64,000 bases of DNA from Saitoella complicata NRRL Y-17804 (taxonomy: Eukaryota; Ascomycota; Saitoellomycetes; Saitoellales; Saitoellaceae), in contig NW_017567005.1 in NCBI RefSeq assembly GCF_001661265.1, positions 62,001-126,000 of the forward strand, given 5' to 3'. The notes under the pieces were generated by a model that was not told the origin of the DNA, did not search any database, and saw nothing but the letters and a program-made list of their open reading frames with translations. Below, piece after piece: positions 12,501 through 22,939 of the stretch; the stretch's first letter is position 1, and the number at the start of each line of letters is the position of its first letter. The translations under genes and the position numbers were made by a program.

Positions 12501-13333
12501 ACCGCCAACCCTTCTATCTCCCCCCACCCGAATCCGACTCCGAAGACGACGAGCCCCTCCCACCAACTGCACTCCTCATAACTACCTCATCCGGATGGCA
12601 AATTCCCGCCGCAGCACGACTAGGCGCTGGATCCCATCCAATGGCATGGATGTCGAATATGCCTTCAGGCACTGTCCCGCCGCCTCCGCCGCATTTGCAG
12701 CAGAGACCGGTTACGATGCCAAGGGGGATTATGCCGAGGAATATGTTGGGCGGGATAAATTGGCCGGTATCGAATCAGGCGCAGATTGACGCGCAGCTTA
12801 ATGCTGCTTTTGCGCCGCAATCGGCTCAACCACCTCCGCCTCCTGCTCCGCCTGTGGAGGAGAGTGGCCGGGATGGGCCGGGGAGTCCTGCCGCGATTAG
12901 GGCACCGGAGCCGCCGCAACCGCCGAGAGGTATGAAACCGGGTGAGAGGCCAGTGACGTTACCGAGTTCAAACGCGACTGCGATACCGACATTTGGGCAG
13001 AGAGCACAACCGGCACTCGCGAATGCGCTACGTCCACCCGCGTTTTTGAACGTCACTCCCGCTGCGGCGATGTTGATGCAGGCCGAGGCTGTGCCCACAC
13101 CTACGAAGTTACCTGTGTCGGGATCAGGATCCGGTGCGGAGGGTGGTGCAAGTGGTACTGGGGGATTCGGTGGGGACAATGATGGGTTAATGGATGATTT
13201 GGCACTTATGGCGATGGTTGCTGGTGTTGCGGCTGGCAGTAGTGATCCGTTGGAGCCATCCGAGGGTGATGGGGATGGGGATATCGGGGATTTGATGAAT
13301 TTGGATGGGTACAGGAAGCATGGCGAAAGGTGA
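9542..13333 (+). CDS. AT-hook and Sds3-like chromatin protein with long Pro-rich tail
   Basis: Exons 9542-9863, 10042-10415 and 10472-13333 join in frame to 1185 residues. Residues about 15-40 contain RGNPRGRPRGS and GGRPRGRG, which resemble AT-hooks. About residues 150-290 are a charged helical region (LTEEINALEQGETTKN, EREQERKLEFARRRYEMQK, LRKAMMEHLTRKISRLRIE) fitting the Sds3/Dep1/BRMS1 pattern, a subunit type of the Rpd3L histone deacetylase complex. The remaining 850 residues are low-complexity and rich in Pro, Ser, Glu and Gln (PPPPAPP, PEPQPEQEPEPE). They are probably disordered. A role in transcriptional repression is an inference from the weak Sds3-like match. The first intron (178 nt) is longer than usual and could hide a small exon. 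No other family was recognised. Confidence 0.6.
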
Positions 13334-13726
13334 AGAATTGTACGATATGGGAAATGTTTGAGACATGGAGTACGGGATATGGAGCGTTTTGAGTTTTGAG
13401 TCTTGGTATGGCGCGCATGGTATATTCATTGCATGGAGCTCGTGTATGAGCCTGGGGAGATGAGGATAGAGCTAGCAGATTGTGGATTGTACGTAATCAT
13501 TGGCATCTCATAGCGATATCGAAAAGAACTTTCTGAGCATGTCCTGGTACTGAGCACCATACCTATATAAACCCCATAGCAGACAACCTTGGAGCAAAGA
13601 AGCGTGAGGTGGCTCGTGTGGCAGTGCACGTCAACCCGCAGTAGCGTCATACACCGGTCTCCCGCCATAAACTCCGCAACGCGCATACACGCAGCTGCCC
13701 CAGACCGTTGCTCTCAACAAGACACC
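13334..13726. other. Intergenic region before SWI5
   Basis: This is the 3' flank of the Sds3-like gene followed by the SWI5 promoter. A CCTATATAAACC element at about 13560-13571 resembles a TATA box and lies about 160 bases before the SWI5 start codon. No other feature was recognised. Confidence 0.4.
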
Positions 13727-14116
13727 ATGTCAGGACTTCAAAAGGTAAGCCGTTTTCAGCATACTTCCGAGTGAGTAGTCGCTGACGAACGCTTACAGGA
13801 CGCCCTTCGGGCAAAGAACGCCGCACTTGAAGCACGATTAGCCGAGTTGAAGAAACGACACGCAAAAATCCTGTCAACACTGGCGTAGGTCCCTCTTCTC
13901 CCTCCCCCCTTTCCTCGTGCGTGGATATACTGACACTCACCGTCCAGCGACCCAGAAAACCCAGAGAAGACGGTAGCAAGACATATCAAACTCCTCCACG
14001 ACTACAACGAGATCAGAGATGCAGCGATGGGCTTGATTGGGAAGATTGCGGATCATGAGCAGGTTCGGGTTAAGGATGTCATGGGGCGGTTTGGGATTGG
14101 GGAAGGGGATGAATGA
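13727..14116 (+). CDS. SWI5: Recombination mediator Swi5/Sae3
   Basis: Three small exons (13727-13744, 13799-13884, 13948-14116) give a 90-residue protein. Seen: a short coiled coil (KNAALEARLAELKKRHAKIL), then DPENPEKTVARHIKLLHDYNEIRDAAMGLIGKIA and a C-terminal GRFGI. The HI-LLH-YNEI-D---GLIG-IA pattern and the total length are those of Swi5/Sae3. With Sfr1, Swi5 stimulates Rad51/Dmc1 strand exchange in homologous recombination. The gene is easily missed because every exon is short. The introns have GTAAGC and GTAGGT donors with standard AG acceptors, and the frame is kept throughout. The ABC transporter start lies 375 bases downstream. Confidence 0.9.
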
Positions 14117-14491
14117 GGATACGTGCTGGAATTGGGTGGTGCGGGGGCGTTTTGTTTGGGATTGGGATACCCGGTGTTTGGGCGACGACGATACAAAGGT
14201 TGTGGTCCCTCATCTTACGCAGGTAGACGGACTGTTGACATCAAACATGCATTCGCCGTATTCGCGACTTCAAGGTTCTCACGCTGCCCAGCCCCACGTT
14301 CCTGTTCCTGTTCCTGTTCCTGTTCCCTGCATCCCTCGCTTAAGTTTGCACTTATGCACCACACGGTCGGCATCTTCCGCGCCGGCAATACGCTACTGCC
14401 GGGAATACGAGTCGCACGTCCTGCACAAAAACACAAAAACACAACGCCGTCCACGCCGTCCACTCCTGAGCATACATCCAGGAGACTCAAG
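14117..14491. other. Leader region of the ABC transporter gene
   Basis: This 375-base stretch separates SWI5 from the transporter. One frame stays open through it and joins the transporter in frame for 123 codons, giving a Cys/Ser-rich peptide at the hexanucleotide repeat. I treat it as leader, because the start at 14492 (MDIAKRDSDIQ) gives a normal cytosolic N-terminus for the family. An in-frame ATG at 14354 is possible but less likely. Confidence 0.45.
14298..14327 (+). repeat. Hexanucleotide microsatellite (GTTCCT)n
   Basis: There are four exact copies of GTTCCT and a fifth, changed copy (GTTCCC) in the leader upstream of the ABC transporter. A multiple-of-three unit keeps the local reading frame, so length variation here would be tolerated even if translated. 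Confidence 0.85.
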
Positions 14492-17400
14492 ATGGACATA
14501 GCCAAACGAGACAGCGACATACAGGACGACGTGTTTGAGCAGGTCGAGTTAGGGCCTCTGCAAGCCGCGACACAGGCTGTGGCGACCGTGACGCCGGCAC
14601 CACAGAGTGCGCTGATTCCTCCCCTCTCCGTGGAAAACGATGTCCCGAGGTTGGGGAGGGCGGATCATGCGCCTCCGTCAACGTCGAGTACGACGAGGAG
14701 AAGAAAAGGGGATGGACATGTCATGGTTGATACGGCTTCTCTGCCTAGCTCGGGTGCGAAGAGCGAGAATGGTGGGGGGGTGGTTGATCCGTTGGAGAGG
14801 TTACCGCCGGAACAGAGGGAGGCGGTGTTGGCGCAATCGCGGTTACCGGAAGTCACGGTGAACTACAAAAAACTCTACTCGCTCGCCACGCCGTTCGATT
14901 GGCTCCTCCTCGTAGTCGGGACGTTGTGTGCGATTGCAGCTGGTGCTGCGTTACCGTTGATGACCATCGTCTTCGGTGGCCTCACGAACTCTTTCTCGAA
15001 TTATTTCGTGCCTGGGGCCGATACGAGTGGGTTTCAAGGAACGGTGAATCATTATTCGCTTTACTTTCTCTATATCGCCATCGGGGTGTTTTTCACGACA
15101 TACATCTACACATGCTCCTTCCTCATCACCGGCGAGAACATCACTCGCCGTATCCGCGAGAAATATTTACAGTCGATCTTGAGGCAAAACGTCGCTTATT
15201 TCGATGTGCTGGGAGCGGGTGAGGTTACGACCCGGATTACCTCGGATATGAATTTGATCCAAGACGGTATATCCGAGAAAGTCGGCGTGTCGATTTCGGC
15301 CGTCGCGACATTCTTCTCGGCATTCGTTATCGCATTCATCAAATCCTGGAAACTCACTCTCATTCTCTTTTGTATCATCCCCTCGATCCTGTTCATTATC
15401 GGGTCTATGTCGAAACTCGCAGCAAAGTTCACGACTCAGGCGTTGAACGCGTACTCACAAGGCGGAACACTGGCAGAGGAAGCCATCTCCTCCATCCGCG
15501 CCGCACAAGCCTTTGGTATCCAAGATCGTCTGGCAAACCTCTACGCCTCGCACCTCTCCCTCGCCGAAGGATTCGGGATGAAGAAAGCTGCGGCGAATGG
15601 TGCGATGTATGGTGGTATGTTTTTCATTATCTACTCTGCCTACGGTCTCGCGTTCTGGGAGGGATCGAGGTTGTTGGTGCGCGGAGAGGTTGATACGGGT
15701 ATCGTCGTCAATGTGTTTTTCTCGGTGTTGATTGGGGCGTTCAGTCTTGGTAATCTCGCGCCGAATTTACAGGCGTTTAGTTATGCCGTTGGAGCTGGAA
15801 AAAAGATTTTCGAAGCTATCGAGCGTGTGCCGTCGATTGATTCTTTGAGTGATGAGGGTGTTATTCCGCAGGGTGAGGTGAGGGGTGATATTGATTTGGA
15901 GGGTGTGACGTTCGTGTATCCCGCTAGGCCAGAGGTGACGGTCATGGAGGATTACTCACTCCACATCCCGAGTGGGAGAACGACTGCACTCGTTGGATCT
16001 TCGGGATCGGGGAAGAGCACCATCGTCGGTCTCATCGAACGCTTTTATGATCCGTGTGCGGGGAGGGTGTTGATCGATGGACATGATATCAAGACCCTCA
16101 ATGTGAAGTGGTTGAGGACGCATTTGTCGTTGGTGAGTCAGGAGCCGACGTTGTTTGCTACGTCAATTTATGAGAATGTGGCGTATGGACTCATTGGGAC
16201 CAAGTATGAAGATGCGGAGGAGGTGGTGAAGAGGGAGATGGTCGTTAAAGCATGTATCCTCGCCAATGCGGATGGATTTGTCAGGCAGTTGACGGAGGGG
16301 TATGATACCATGGTCGGCGAACGCGCAATGCTCCTCTCCGGTGGACAGAAACAGCGAATCGCGATCGCCCGCGCAGTAGTGTCCGATCCGAAAGTCTTAT
16401 TGTTGGACGAGGCGACGAGCGCGTTGGATGCGAGTAGTGAGGGGATTGTTCAGGATGCGTTGGATAAAGCTAGTGTTGGAAGGACCACGGTGGTAATCGC
16501 GCATCGCCTCGCTACGATTCGGAAGGCGGATAATATCGTCGTTATGGCGCAGGGAAAGATCTTGGAGCAAGGTACGCATGATTCGTTGTTGGAGATGGGG
16601 GGGACGTATGCCCGTCTCGTCGATGCGCAGAGGTTGGGGACGGAGGAGAAGGAGAGGGGGGAGGAGGATGTGGAGCAGGATGAGGTTGAGGAGAGGATTG
16701 AGGAGGGGTTGGGGTTGGTGAAGACAAGGACGCACCAGAGTGTTGCGTCGCAGGTCCTCGCGAACAAGAAGGGTGAGGAAGGGAGACATTATGGGACGTG
16801 GGAATTGATAAAGAGGATTGGTGCGTTTAATAAGAGGGAGGCGCCTATTATGTTTTTGGGGTTGGTTGCGAGTGTGGTTGGTGGTGGTGCTTATCCAGCA
16901 CAAGCCATCATCTTTGCGCATTTGATTGAGGTGTTGTCGTATCAGGATTACAACCGCCTCCGCAACCGCGCCGATTTCTTCTCGTTGTGGTGGTTGATCA
17001 TCGCCATCATCGAGTTGTTTGCGTATGCGCTCATGTCTTCCATGTTTGGGTATTGTTCGGAGAAGATGGTGAGGAGGGTCAGGGATCAGAGTTTTAGGGC
17101 GATGTTGAGGCAGGATATCTCGTTTTTCGATAAAGAAGAGAATTCGACGGGTGGGTTGACGTCGATGTTGTCGACGGATGCCACGAAGCTCGCCGGGTTG
17201 TCGGGGACGACGTTGGGTACGTTGCTCATTATCGCGACGAATTTGATTTCGGGGTGTATCCTTGCCCTCGTCGTTGGATGGAAATTGGCGTTGGTGGCGA
17301 TTGCGACGTTGCCGCTCCTTGTTGGATCTGGGTTCTTGAGGATGAACATGTTGGCCAAGTTCCAGGATAAGATGAAGGGTGCCTACAACAAAGCTGCGCA

Positions 17401-18571
17401 GACTGCTTGCGAGGCGACGAGTGCGATTAGGACTGTTGCGTCGTTGACGAGGGAGCAGCATGTTTGGGATATGTACCATGATTCGCTGGAGGGACCTGCT
17501 CAAGCGGCGTTGATATCGACGTTAAAGAGTACGGTATGGTTCGCTGCGTCGAGTGCTATCACTTTCTGCTGTAACGGCCTTGCGTTCTGGTATGGAGCTA
17601 CGCTCATCAGGACCGAAGGCTACAGTTTGATTACGTTTTTTATTTGTTTCACGGCCATCACCTTCGGTTCGCAGTCTGCTGGGCAGGCGTTCACTTTTGC
17701 ACCGGATATGACGAAGGCTAAGGCTGCTGGTGCGAGTGTCATGGGTCTTCTTGACCGCACGCCTGAGACTGATACGTGGTCGGATGAGGGCAAGAGGGTT
17801 GACCAGATCGAGGCGGGTTACATCGACTTCAAGAACGTGCATTTCAGGTATCCTACGAGACCTGAGGTTCCTGTGTTGCGTGGATTGAACTTGAAGGTGA
17901 AGCCTGGTCAGTTCATTGCTTTGGTCGGTCCGTCTGGATGTGGTAAGTCCACTACCATCGGATTGATCGAGAGGTTTTATGAGCCACTTGCTGGTCATGT
18001 CCAGGTAGATGGTATTGACATCTCGACATACAACGTCAACGACTACCGTCGCAGCTTGGCGCTCGTGTCTCAGGAGCCTACCCTGTACGCTGGTTCTGTC
18101 AAGTTTAACGTCACCCTTGGTGCTATTCATGATGTCACGGACGAGGAGATTCAGCAAGCTTGTCGTGATGCCAACATCCATGACTTTATCATGTCTCTGC
18201 CGAATGGCTACGATACACTCGTTGGAAACAAGGGATCTTCCATGTCTGGCGGTCAGAAGCAGCGTATCGCTATCGCTCGTGCCCTCATCCGAAACCCGAA
18301 GATCCTTCTCCTTGACGAAGCCACTTCAGCTTTGGATTCGGAGTCCGAGAAGGTTGTCCAGGCTGCCTTGGACAAGGCTGCTAAGGGACGCACAACCATT
18401 GCTATTGCTCACCGCTTGGCCACCATTCAGAAGGCCGACATGATCTACGTCATCTTCGAAGGTCGGGTAACTGAGAAGGGGACGCACGAGGAGCTGCTTG
18501 GATTGCACGGCCGTTACTATGAGATGGCTATGCAGCAACAGTTGGAGAAGTTGGGTGCTTCGGGATTGTAA
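14492..18571 (+). CDS. ABC transporter, full-length ABCB/MDR type
   Basis: This uninterrupted 1359-residue frame has the full transporter layout TMD1-NBD1-TMD2-NBD2. NBD1 shows Walker A GSSGSGKST (about residue 502), signature LSGGQKQR and Walker B VLLLDEATSALD. NBD2 shows GPSGCGKST (about 1145), MSGGQKQR and ILLLDEATSALD. Both sites keep the catalytic Glu after Walker B and an H-loop (IAHRLATI), so both look active. Hydrophobic segments before each NBD fit two six-helix domains. The family exports hydrophobic drugs, lipids or lipopeptides at the plasma membrane. The resemblance is to Mdr1/P-glycoprotein-type fungal pumps; a Ste6-like a-factor exporter is a less likely alternative. The linker between halves is Glu-rich. 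The substrate cannot be told from sequence. Confidence 0.95.
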   Translation: MDIAKRDSDIQDDVFEQVELGPLQAATQAVATVTPAPQSALIPPLSVENDVPRLGRADHAPPSTSSTTRRRKGDGHVMVDTASLPSSGAKSENGGGVVDPLERLPPEQREAVLAQSRLPEVTVNYKKLYSLATPFDWLLLVVGTLCAIAAGAALPLMTIVFGGLTNSFSNYFVPGADTSGFQGTVNHYSLYFLYIAIGVFFTTYIYTCSFLITGENITRRIREKYLQSILRQNVAYFDVLGAGEVTTRITSDMNLIQDGISEKVGVSISAVATFFSAFVIAFIKSWKLTLILFCIIPSILFIIGSMSKLAAKFTTQALNAYSQGGTLAEEAISSIRAAQAFGIQDRLANLYASHLSLAEGFGMKKAAANGAMYGGMFFIIYSAYGLAFWEGSRLLVRGEVDTGIVVNVFFSVLIGAFSLGNLAPNLQAFSYAVGAGKKIFEAIERVPSIDSLSDEGVIPQGEVRGDIDLEGVTFVYPARPEVTVMEDYSLHIPSGRTTALVGSSGSGKSTIVGLIERFYDPCAGRVLIDGHDIKTLNVKWLRTHLSLVSQEPTLFATSIYENVAYGLIGTKYEDAEEVVKREMVVKACILANADGFVRQLTEGYDTMVGERAMLLSGGQKQRIAIARAVVSDPKVLLLDEATSALDASSEGIVQDALDKASVGRTTVVIAHRLATIRKADNIVVMAQGKILEQGTHDSLLEMGGTYARLVDAQRLGTEEKERGEEDVEQDEVEERIEEGLGLVKTRTHQSVASQVLANKKGEEGRHYGTWELIKRIGAFNKREAPIMFLGLVASVVGGGAYPAQAIIFAHLIEVLSYQDYNRLRNRADFFSLWWLIIAIIELFAYALMSSMFGYCSEKMVRRVRDQSFRAMLRQDISFFDKEENSTGGLTSMLSTDATKLAGLSGTTLGTLLIIATNLISGCILALVVGWKLALVAIATLPLLVGSGFLRMNMLAKFQDKMKGAYNKAAQTACEATSAIRTVASLTREQHVWDMYHDSLEGPAQAALISTLKSTVWFAASSAITFCCNGLAFWYGATLIRTEGYSLITFFICFTAITFGSQSAGQAFTFAPDMTKAKAAGASVMGLLDRTPETDTWSDEGKRVDQIEAGYIDFKNVHFRYPTRPEVPVLRGLNLKVKPGQFIALVGPSGCGKSTTIGLIERFYEPLAGHVQVDGIDISTYNVNDYRRSLALVSQEPTLYAGSVKFNVTLGAIHDVTDEEIQQACRDANIHDFIMSLPNGYDTLVGNKGSSMSGGQKQRIAIARALIRNPKILLLDEATSALDSESEKVVQAALDKAAKGRTTIAIAHRLATIQKADMIYVIFEGRVTEKGTHEELLGLHGRYYEMAMQQQLEKLGASGL

Positions 18572-18807
18572 TAACTGGGCGTTCATCATCTCTCCTCTTT
18601 GGACTTTTTCCATAATATAGGTCGATATATTTCTTTTATTTAGTGTAGCAGCGATATTTCTGCCATATACCAAACTACATTCTGCTTGTCATTTTCTCAC
18701 GAGCATGTGTAAAGTAGCTATTGTAACGGATGGAGTAGTAAGAAGTGATTGTTATTCGAATGTAGAAATAAAGCTACCAAAACCTCCCCTTTATATAGCA
18801 AAGTTCT

Positions 18808-18832
18808 GTACCGGCTTCTAGGAAGCCGGTAC
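18808..18832. repeat. Perfect hairpin, 11-bp stem
   Basis: GTACCGGCTTC, a three-base loop TAG, and GAAGCCGGTAC form a perfect 11-bp inverted repeat. It is the first of three in about 120 bases downstream of the ABC transporter. Confidence 0.85.
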
Positions 18833-18853
18833 TCACCGAAGCCGGTACTCACC
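18822..18853. repeat. Tandem 16-bp direct repeat
   Basis: Two exact copies of GAAGCCGGTACTCACC lie head to tail (18822-18837 and 18838-18853). They are followed by a partial, changed third copy (GAAGACCGG). The first copy includes the right arm of the adjacent hairpin, so the second copy could pair with the same left arm. Confidence 0.85.
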
Positions 18854-18879
18854 GAAGACCGGAACAATAGAATTAAAAC

Positions 18880-18896
18880 CAGGTACGACGTACCTG
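18880..18896. repeat. Perfect hairpin, 7-bp stem
   Basis: CAGGTAC, loop GAC, GTACCTG. The GTAC core is shared with the first hairpin. Confidence 0.75.
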
Positions 18897-18902
18897 TAGA
18901 AT

Positions 18903-18928
18903 CCGTAGTGTGGTTCGACACACTACGG
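18903..18928. repeat. Perfect hairpin, 10-bp stem
   Basis: CCGTAGTGTG, loop GTTCGA, CACACTACGG. The loop recalls a tRNA T-loop, but the stem is twice the length of a T-stem and no acceptor stem or anticodon arm surrounds it. Confidence 0.85.
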
Positions 18929-19115
18929 CTATTCCACACCACGTGCACAATTGCAGTCAACAGCTGGGACATTCGGAAGAGCTCGAGGAGCAATATCGTT
19001 ATGAGATGCTTGTAAAATACGATGTATCATTCCATGTTATAGCTATGAGTAAAAGTCATAAACTCCGAATACGCCAAAATATCATATCCCAGAATGCCTT
19101 AGTCTACTAATACTG

Positions 19116-22100
19116 TCAGACCGTCAACCTTTTCGCCTCCTCTAACTCTGCCTTCGCTGCTGCCATAATCTTCTGCAGCTTCTGGAGGGCACTGGGCATG
19201 TAGGGCGCCGCATTTGCTTTCTCGTCTTTGAAATTTCTGGGAATCGCAGCCGGCGGCGTGCGTACTGCGGCCGCCGTCTTCGGTTCCGAACGCGGCTTTT
19301 TAGCACCGTTCGTCATCTTCTCGGCTTCAGCTGCCACCGTCTCCGGACTCGGTTCTCTCTTCTTTCGCTTCCGTTCTTCCAGAAGTCGCTTGATGTGGGA
19401 TGGACTGTGCCGTGCAGAAACGCTTGCGGCCAAACTCTGCAACCCCGGAGTAATGTCTGCTTCGCCAGTAGTACTAATATTGAGGACGAACAGGCCTGAC
19501 ACCGCCGGACCCATTTCAGCACACAGTGCCGAGAGGTGAAGTCTAGCGTCAAGGTCCGCATGTGACATCTCACGAGTCACCCAGTTGATAACGAGTACGG
19601 GAAACGCAAAACGAGATTCCTCGGCGATGTACCGAACAAGGTCATGGAATGAAGTTCGTTCTTCGGTCCACTTGGCCGGCGAGTCTTCGATCCCGGCGTT
19701 GCACTCGTACATCAACGAGCCCACATGCGTAACATCTCCGATGCTCGCAAACGGTCTCATGTCCACACCAACCTGGACACCTTTCCGGGTCTGCTGCCAT
19801 GCGTACCCTTCCTGACTTTGCTTTAAACCAAGCTTCTCTTGCAACCAGTAAGCTGTGGCACTGTTAACGTTTTCAACAGCCACCAGTCCTCTCCAGACAT
19901 TCTCAGCCGAGTCTGCCCTGAAGAATGCATGTTCCACAGCTGCTCCAAGCGCTTCACCAAGATTCACGGGTCTCCATAACTCCTCGGCTTTTCGCGCCGC
20001 CTCTTGAAGGGCCTTGATCGCGTCGTCGTCTTGTCCCATATCCATGCTTGACAAGGATTTTCGAATTTTCCTGCGCTTAACGCTGTCGGTTTCTCCGTGG
20101 AGCTCTTGTAGTGCGCTTCGGAACGCCTGACGTTTCTTTCTCTCCTCCTCTGTCTTCCGCGCAAGTTCTTTCTTGCGCGACAAGGCCTGATGGGCTCTCC
20201 TTTGAAACTCGCGTACCACGCGCAGTTCGTCCTTCCGGCGGCGAAAAGCCTCAGCTCTTCCTTCGTCTGCCACGTCCTGTGCAGCTCCTCTCAACAGCGA
20301 CTCCAGCATCTCCGACGTAAGCCCATCAATGAACGCCTTGCGGGTTTTCGTCCCCTCCTCGAGCTCCTGAACGGCAGCCATAGCATACTCACGTGCTTGT
20401 TTGGAGACAACTGAGCGCGTGATTTCATTGAGGATACCCTGCAACTCCGCCTCCGAAATCTTGGGCTTCGCAGGTTTCTGTGCCACAGGCGGCATCTGCA
20501 CAACTGACGACCTGCGAGCCCTCGGCTCTGGTGCGGGTACAGGAGCAGGAGCAGCAGTGGGAGCCATCTGCGTAGCCGCGCCAAAAGCGCTACCGTTTCG
20601 CACAGCCGGAACCGGAGCCGGAATTCCAGGAGGTCGTGTCTGAACGGGTGAACTCTCAGGCGTAAGGCCGACAGAAAACCCAAGACCAACATTTGCTTTG
20701 GTTGGCTCTGGCGCCTTCGGCGGAGCAGCGGGAGCACCAAACGAAAAGCCCGAAGCGGGAGCGGGAGTGACCTGCTTTGCCTCCGCCAATTTCGCCGGTG
20801 CAAAACCGGTCAAGACACCTGGCGTGGCACCAAAGGCAGATCCAACTGGTTTCGGCGCATCAGTCGCAGATCCAGCAGCCTTACCAAACGAAAATCCACC
20901 CGTCTGTGCAGCTGGTGCTGGTGCCGCCGGTGCACTTCCAAAAGCGCCAACCCCCGATCCCCCGCCTCCAAACGCATCCGCACCAGCCTGCGAACCGGAC
21001 ATCTTTGTGCGTGCAAACGGATCCGGATTCGGTGCACCAAAAGCACTTCCTGTAACTGCTGCCGTCGCTGCTTTTGCTAAAGTGCTCCCAAACGCACCGA
21101 AGGCACCAAACCCAGTCGCTGGCGCCGCTGCTGGTGCGGCAGCCTTAGCCGCAGCACCCCCAAAGGCACCACCACCACCCATCACATTCCCAACCCCTCC
21201 CGGCCTGAAGGGTTCAACAAGCGGATTCATCCTCGCCCCGAACCCCGCCGCTCCATTCCCACTGCCTGTTCTCGCCCCACCCCAGGGCAGATTGATGACA
21301 TCTGCAATGCCTAACCCACCTCTTTTCGCCTCCACAACTCCCCGATTAAACGCCTGCCTCGGATCACTCCTCCCATCCTCACTCCACCCCCCTCCCTTTG
21401 ACAACTTTGCCGCGACCACCTCTCCCGTATTCTCGTCCCGCACGACTTCCACACCCCAATGTTCGCAATCCGCCGCTGCCTCTTCTGGGGATTCGTACCC
21501 GAGCATGGCGACGAGTGTGTCGATTGCGATGGGCGGTTTGCCGGCGAGGGAGCCGCGGAGGGCCTTGAGTGCGCCTTTGCGGATGGAGGAGAAATGTTGT
21601 TCGAGGAGACATACAGTTAGATACCCTACCCGCTCACTCCTCACAAGCTTGAAAAACCGTGTGAACTGATGCAAACTAGCCTCCGCGTTCGGGAAAGTAA
21701 ACCTGTTCGCAACGTTATTGCTGCGTTGTGCCATTGAGGCCAACTTGAGGGCTAGTTGAATCTGCGGGTTATTGAAGAGTTCGGGTGGGTAGTCTTGGGC
21801 TTCGTGCGGGAGTTCGGCGTTGCGGATATGGTAAAGGATCATGTATGATTTGAATTCAGCTTCATTGGGGCATATTTCGCCACGTTCGTGTGCGTCGTCG
21901 TAGAACTGGGAGAGGGTCTGGAGGACTGTAAGTCAAAATTAGCATCGGTTTCACGGAGACTTTGTTTGACGTACCTTTCCACAATTGCTCCGCTTCTTGC
22001 TGAGCTTGGAACTCGGGGACTTCACACATGAAGTGCGAACTCAGGATATGAAATCTTGCGATGCGCTCATGGCATTCAATCGCAATAGGATCCGAAACTC

Positions 22101-22787
22101 CCTGCACGGTAAAGTCCTGTCTGATACCTCGCGTTCGACCACGAACGAACGAGTGAACAGAAGCATACTCATGCGGCCCACACAGAATCTTATCAACAAG
22201 ATAATCCAACGTTTTCTTCATACAAAACGGTCAGCATACATCCCCTCATCCAATACTCTCCTAAACAAGCACCATACCTTCAACACAAGCGGCGGCCTAA
22301 CATCACTCGGCAACGGCGGCGGATCCCCCGCCGCCGGCCGATGAAAGATCTTGACCGCGCGCTCTCTACTAACCCGACCAGTCTCCGGATCACACTCCAA
22401 CCGATCAACGTTATTTTGCCTCTCACGCTGGACTCGCTCGAATTCAGGACACATCTCCACACACGTCCCCACGAACTTGATCGCCTCATCCAATGGCCTA
22501 GGGTTCTCCGGATCCTGTAGTAACCCTTTCCGGATCGCATCCGCACGCTCGAGTTCTCGCCGTCGTTGGAGGTCGCGGAAGTGTGCGATGTCGGGTTCAT
22601 CGAAGCGGCCGGCGCGGTTCTGGTTGTTGGGGTTCGGGCTGGCATCTTCCAAGTTGGAGTTAAGATCTTCGATGATGGTTTCGTCACTAGGAGTATTCCG
22701 TCCTGAGCCAGGCCTGGAACCTCGGGCACGGCCGCGGCCTCGTCCTCGTCCCCGGCCGGGTTCGAAGGCTGGGAGGGCCCTGTCCAT
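19116..22787 (-). CDS. SAC3: mRNA export factor Sac3 (SAC3/GANP)
   Basis: Exons 22787-22278, 22215-21975 and 21925-19116 give 1186 residues. The N-terminus has an RG-rich stretch. The conserved SAC3/GANP domain begins FVGTCVEMCPEFERV (about residue 100), continues through TGRVSRERAVKIFHRPAAG and LPSDVRPPLVLK, and runs across both introns to GLGIADVINLPWG (about 460). A region with many FG dipeptides follows (about 478-700). After it comes a helical segment (LQGILNEITRSVV) like the Cdc31/Sus1-binding CID, then a Lys/Arg-rich tail. Sac3 is the scaffold of TREX-2, which links SAGA-dependent transcription to the nuclear pore. The introns (62 and 49 nt) were placed because the joined frame restores the conserved domain. 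A further short upstream exon cannot be excluded. Confidence 0.92.
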
Positions 22788-22939
22788 TCAGAGCATCCGC
22801 TGGTGAATATCCGCTGACCGAGCTGGTTGCGTAATTGCGTACAATGGGTGCGAGCGTACACGGATGGGTGGCTGACCAGGGGCAGAAGCAGGTCCACCAA
22901 CAAACCCCCAAAGGGTCACACACGCCAAACTCGACGGGG

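Larger units (their letters stand above)
18572..19115. other. Intergenic region with hairpin cluster
   Basis: This region lies between the convergent 3' ends of the ABC transporter and SAC3. Within 18808-18928 lie three perfect inverted repeats and one tandem repeat, listed separately. The rest is AT-rich and shows nothing recognisable. A terminator or a small non-autonomous mobile element is possible but not shown. Confidence 0.5.

Noticed and set aside
16397-17503. 368-codon minus-strand frame opposite the ABC transporter
   Set aside because: It is an antisense shadow with Arg/His-rich composition and no domain.
18903-18928. tRNA-like T-loop (GTTCGA) in a hairpin
   Set aside because: The 10-bp stem is too long for a T-stem and no acceptor, D or anticodon arm can be formed around it.
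20698-21669. 323-codon plus-strand frame opposite SAC3, Ala/Pro-rich
   Set aside because: It mirrors the FG/Ala-rich low-complexity part of SAC3; no independent evidence of coding.
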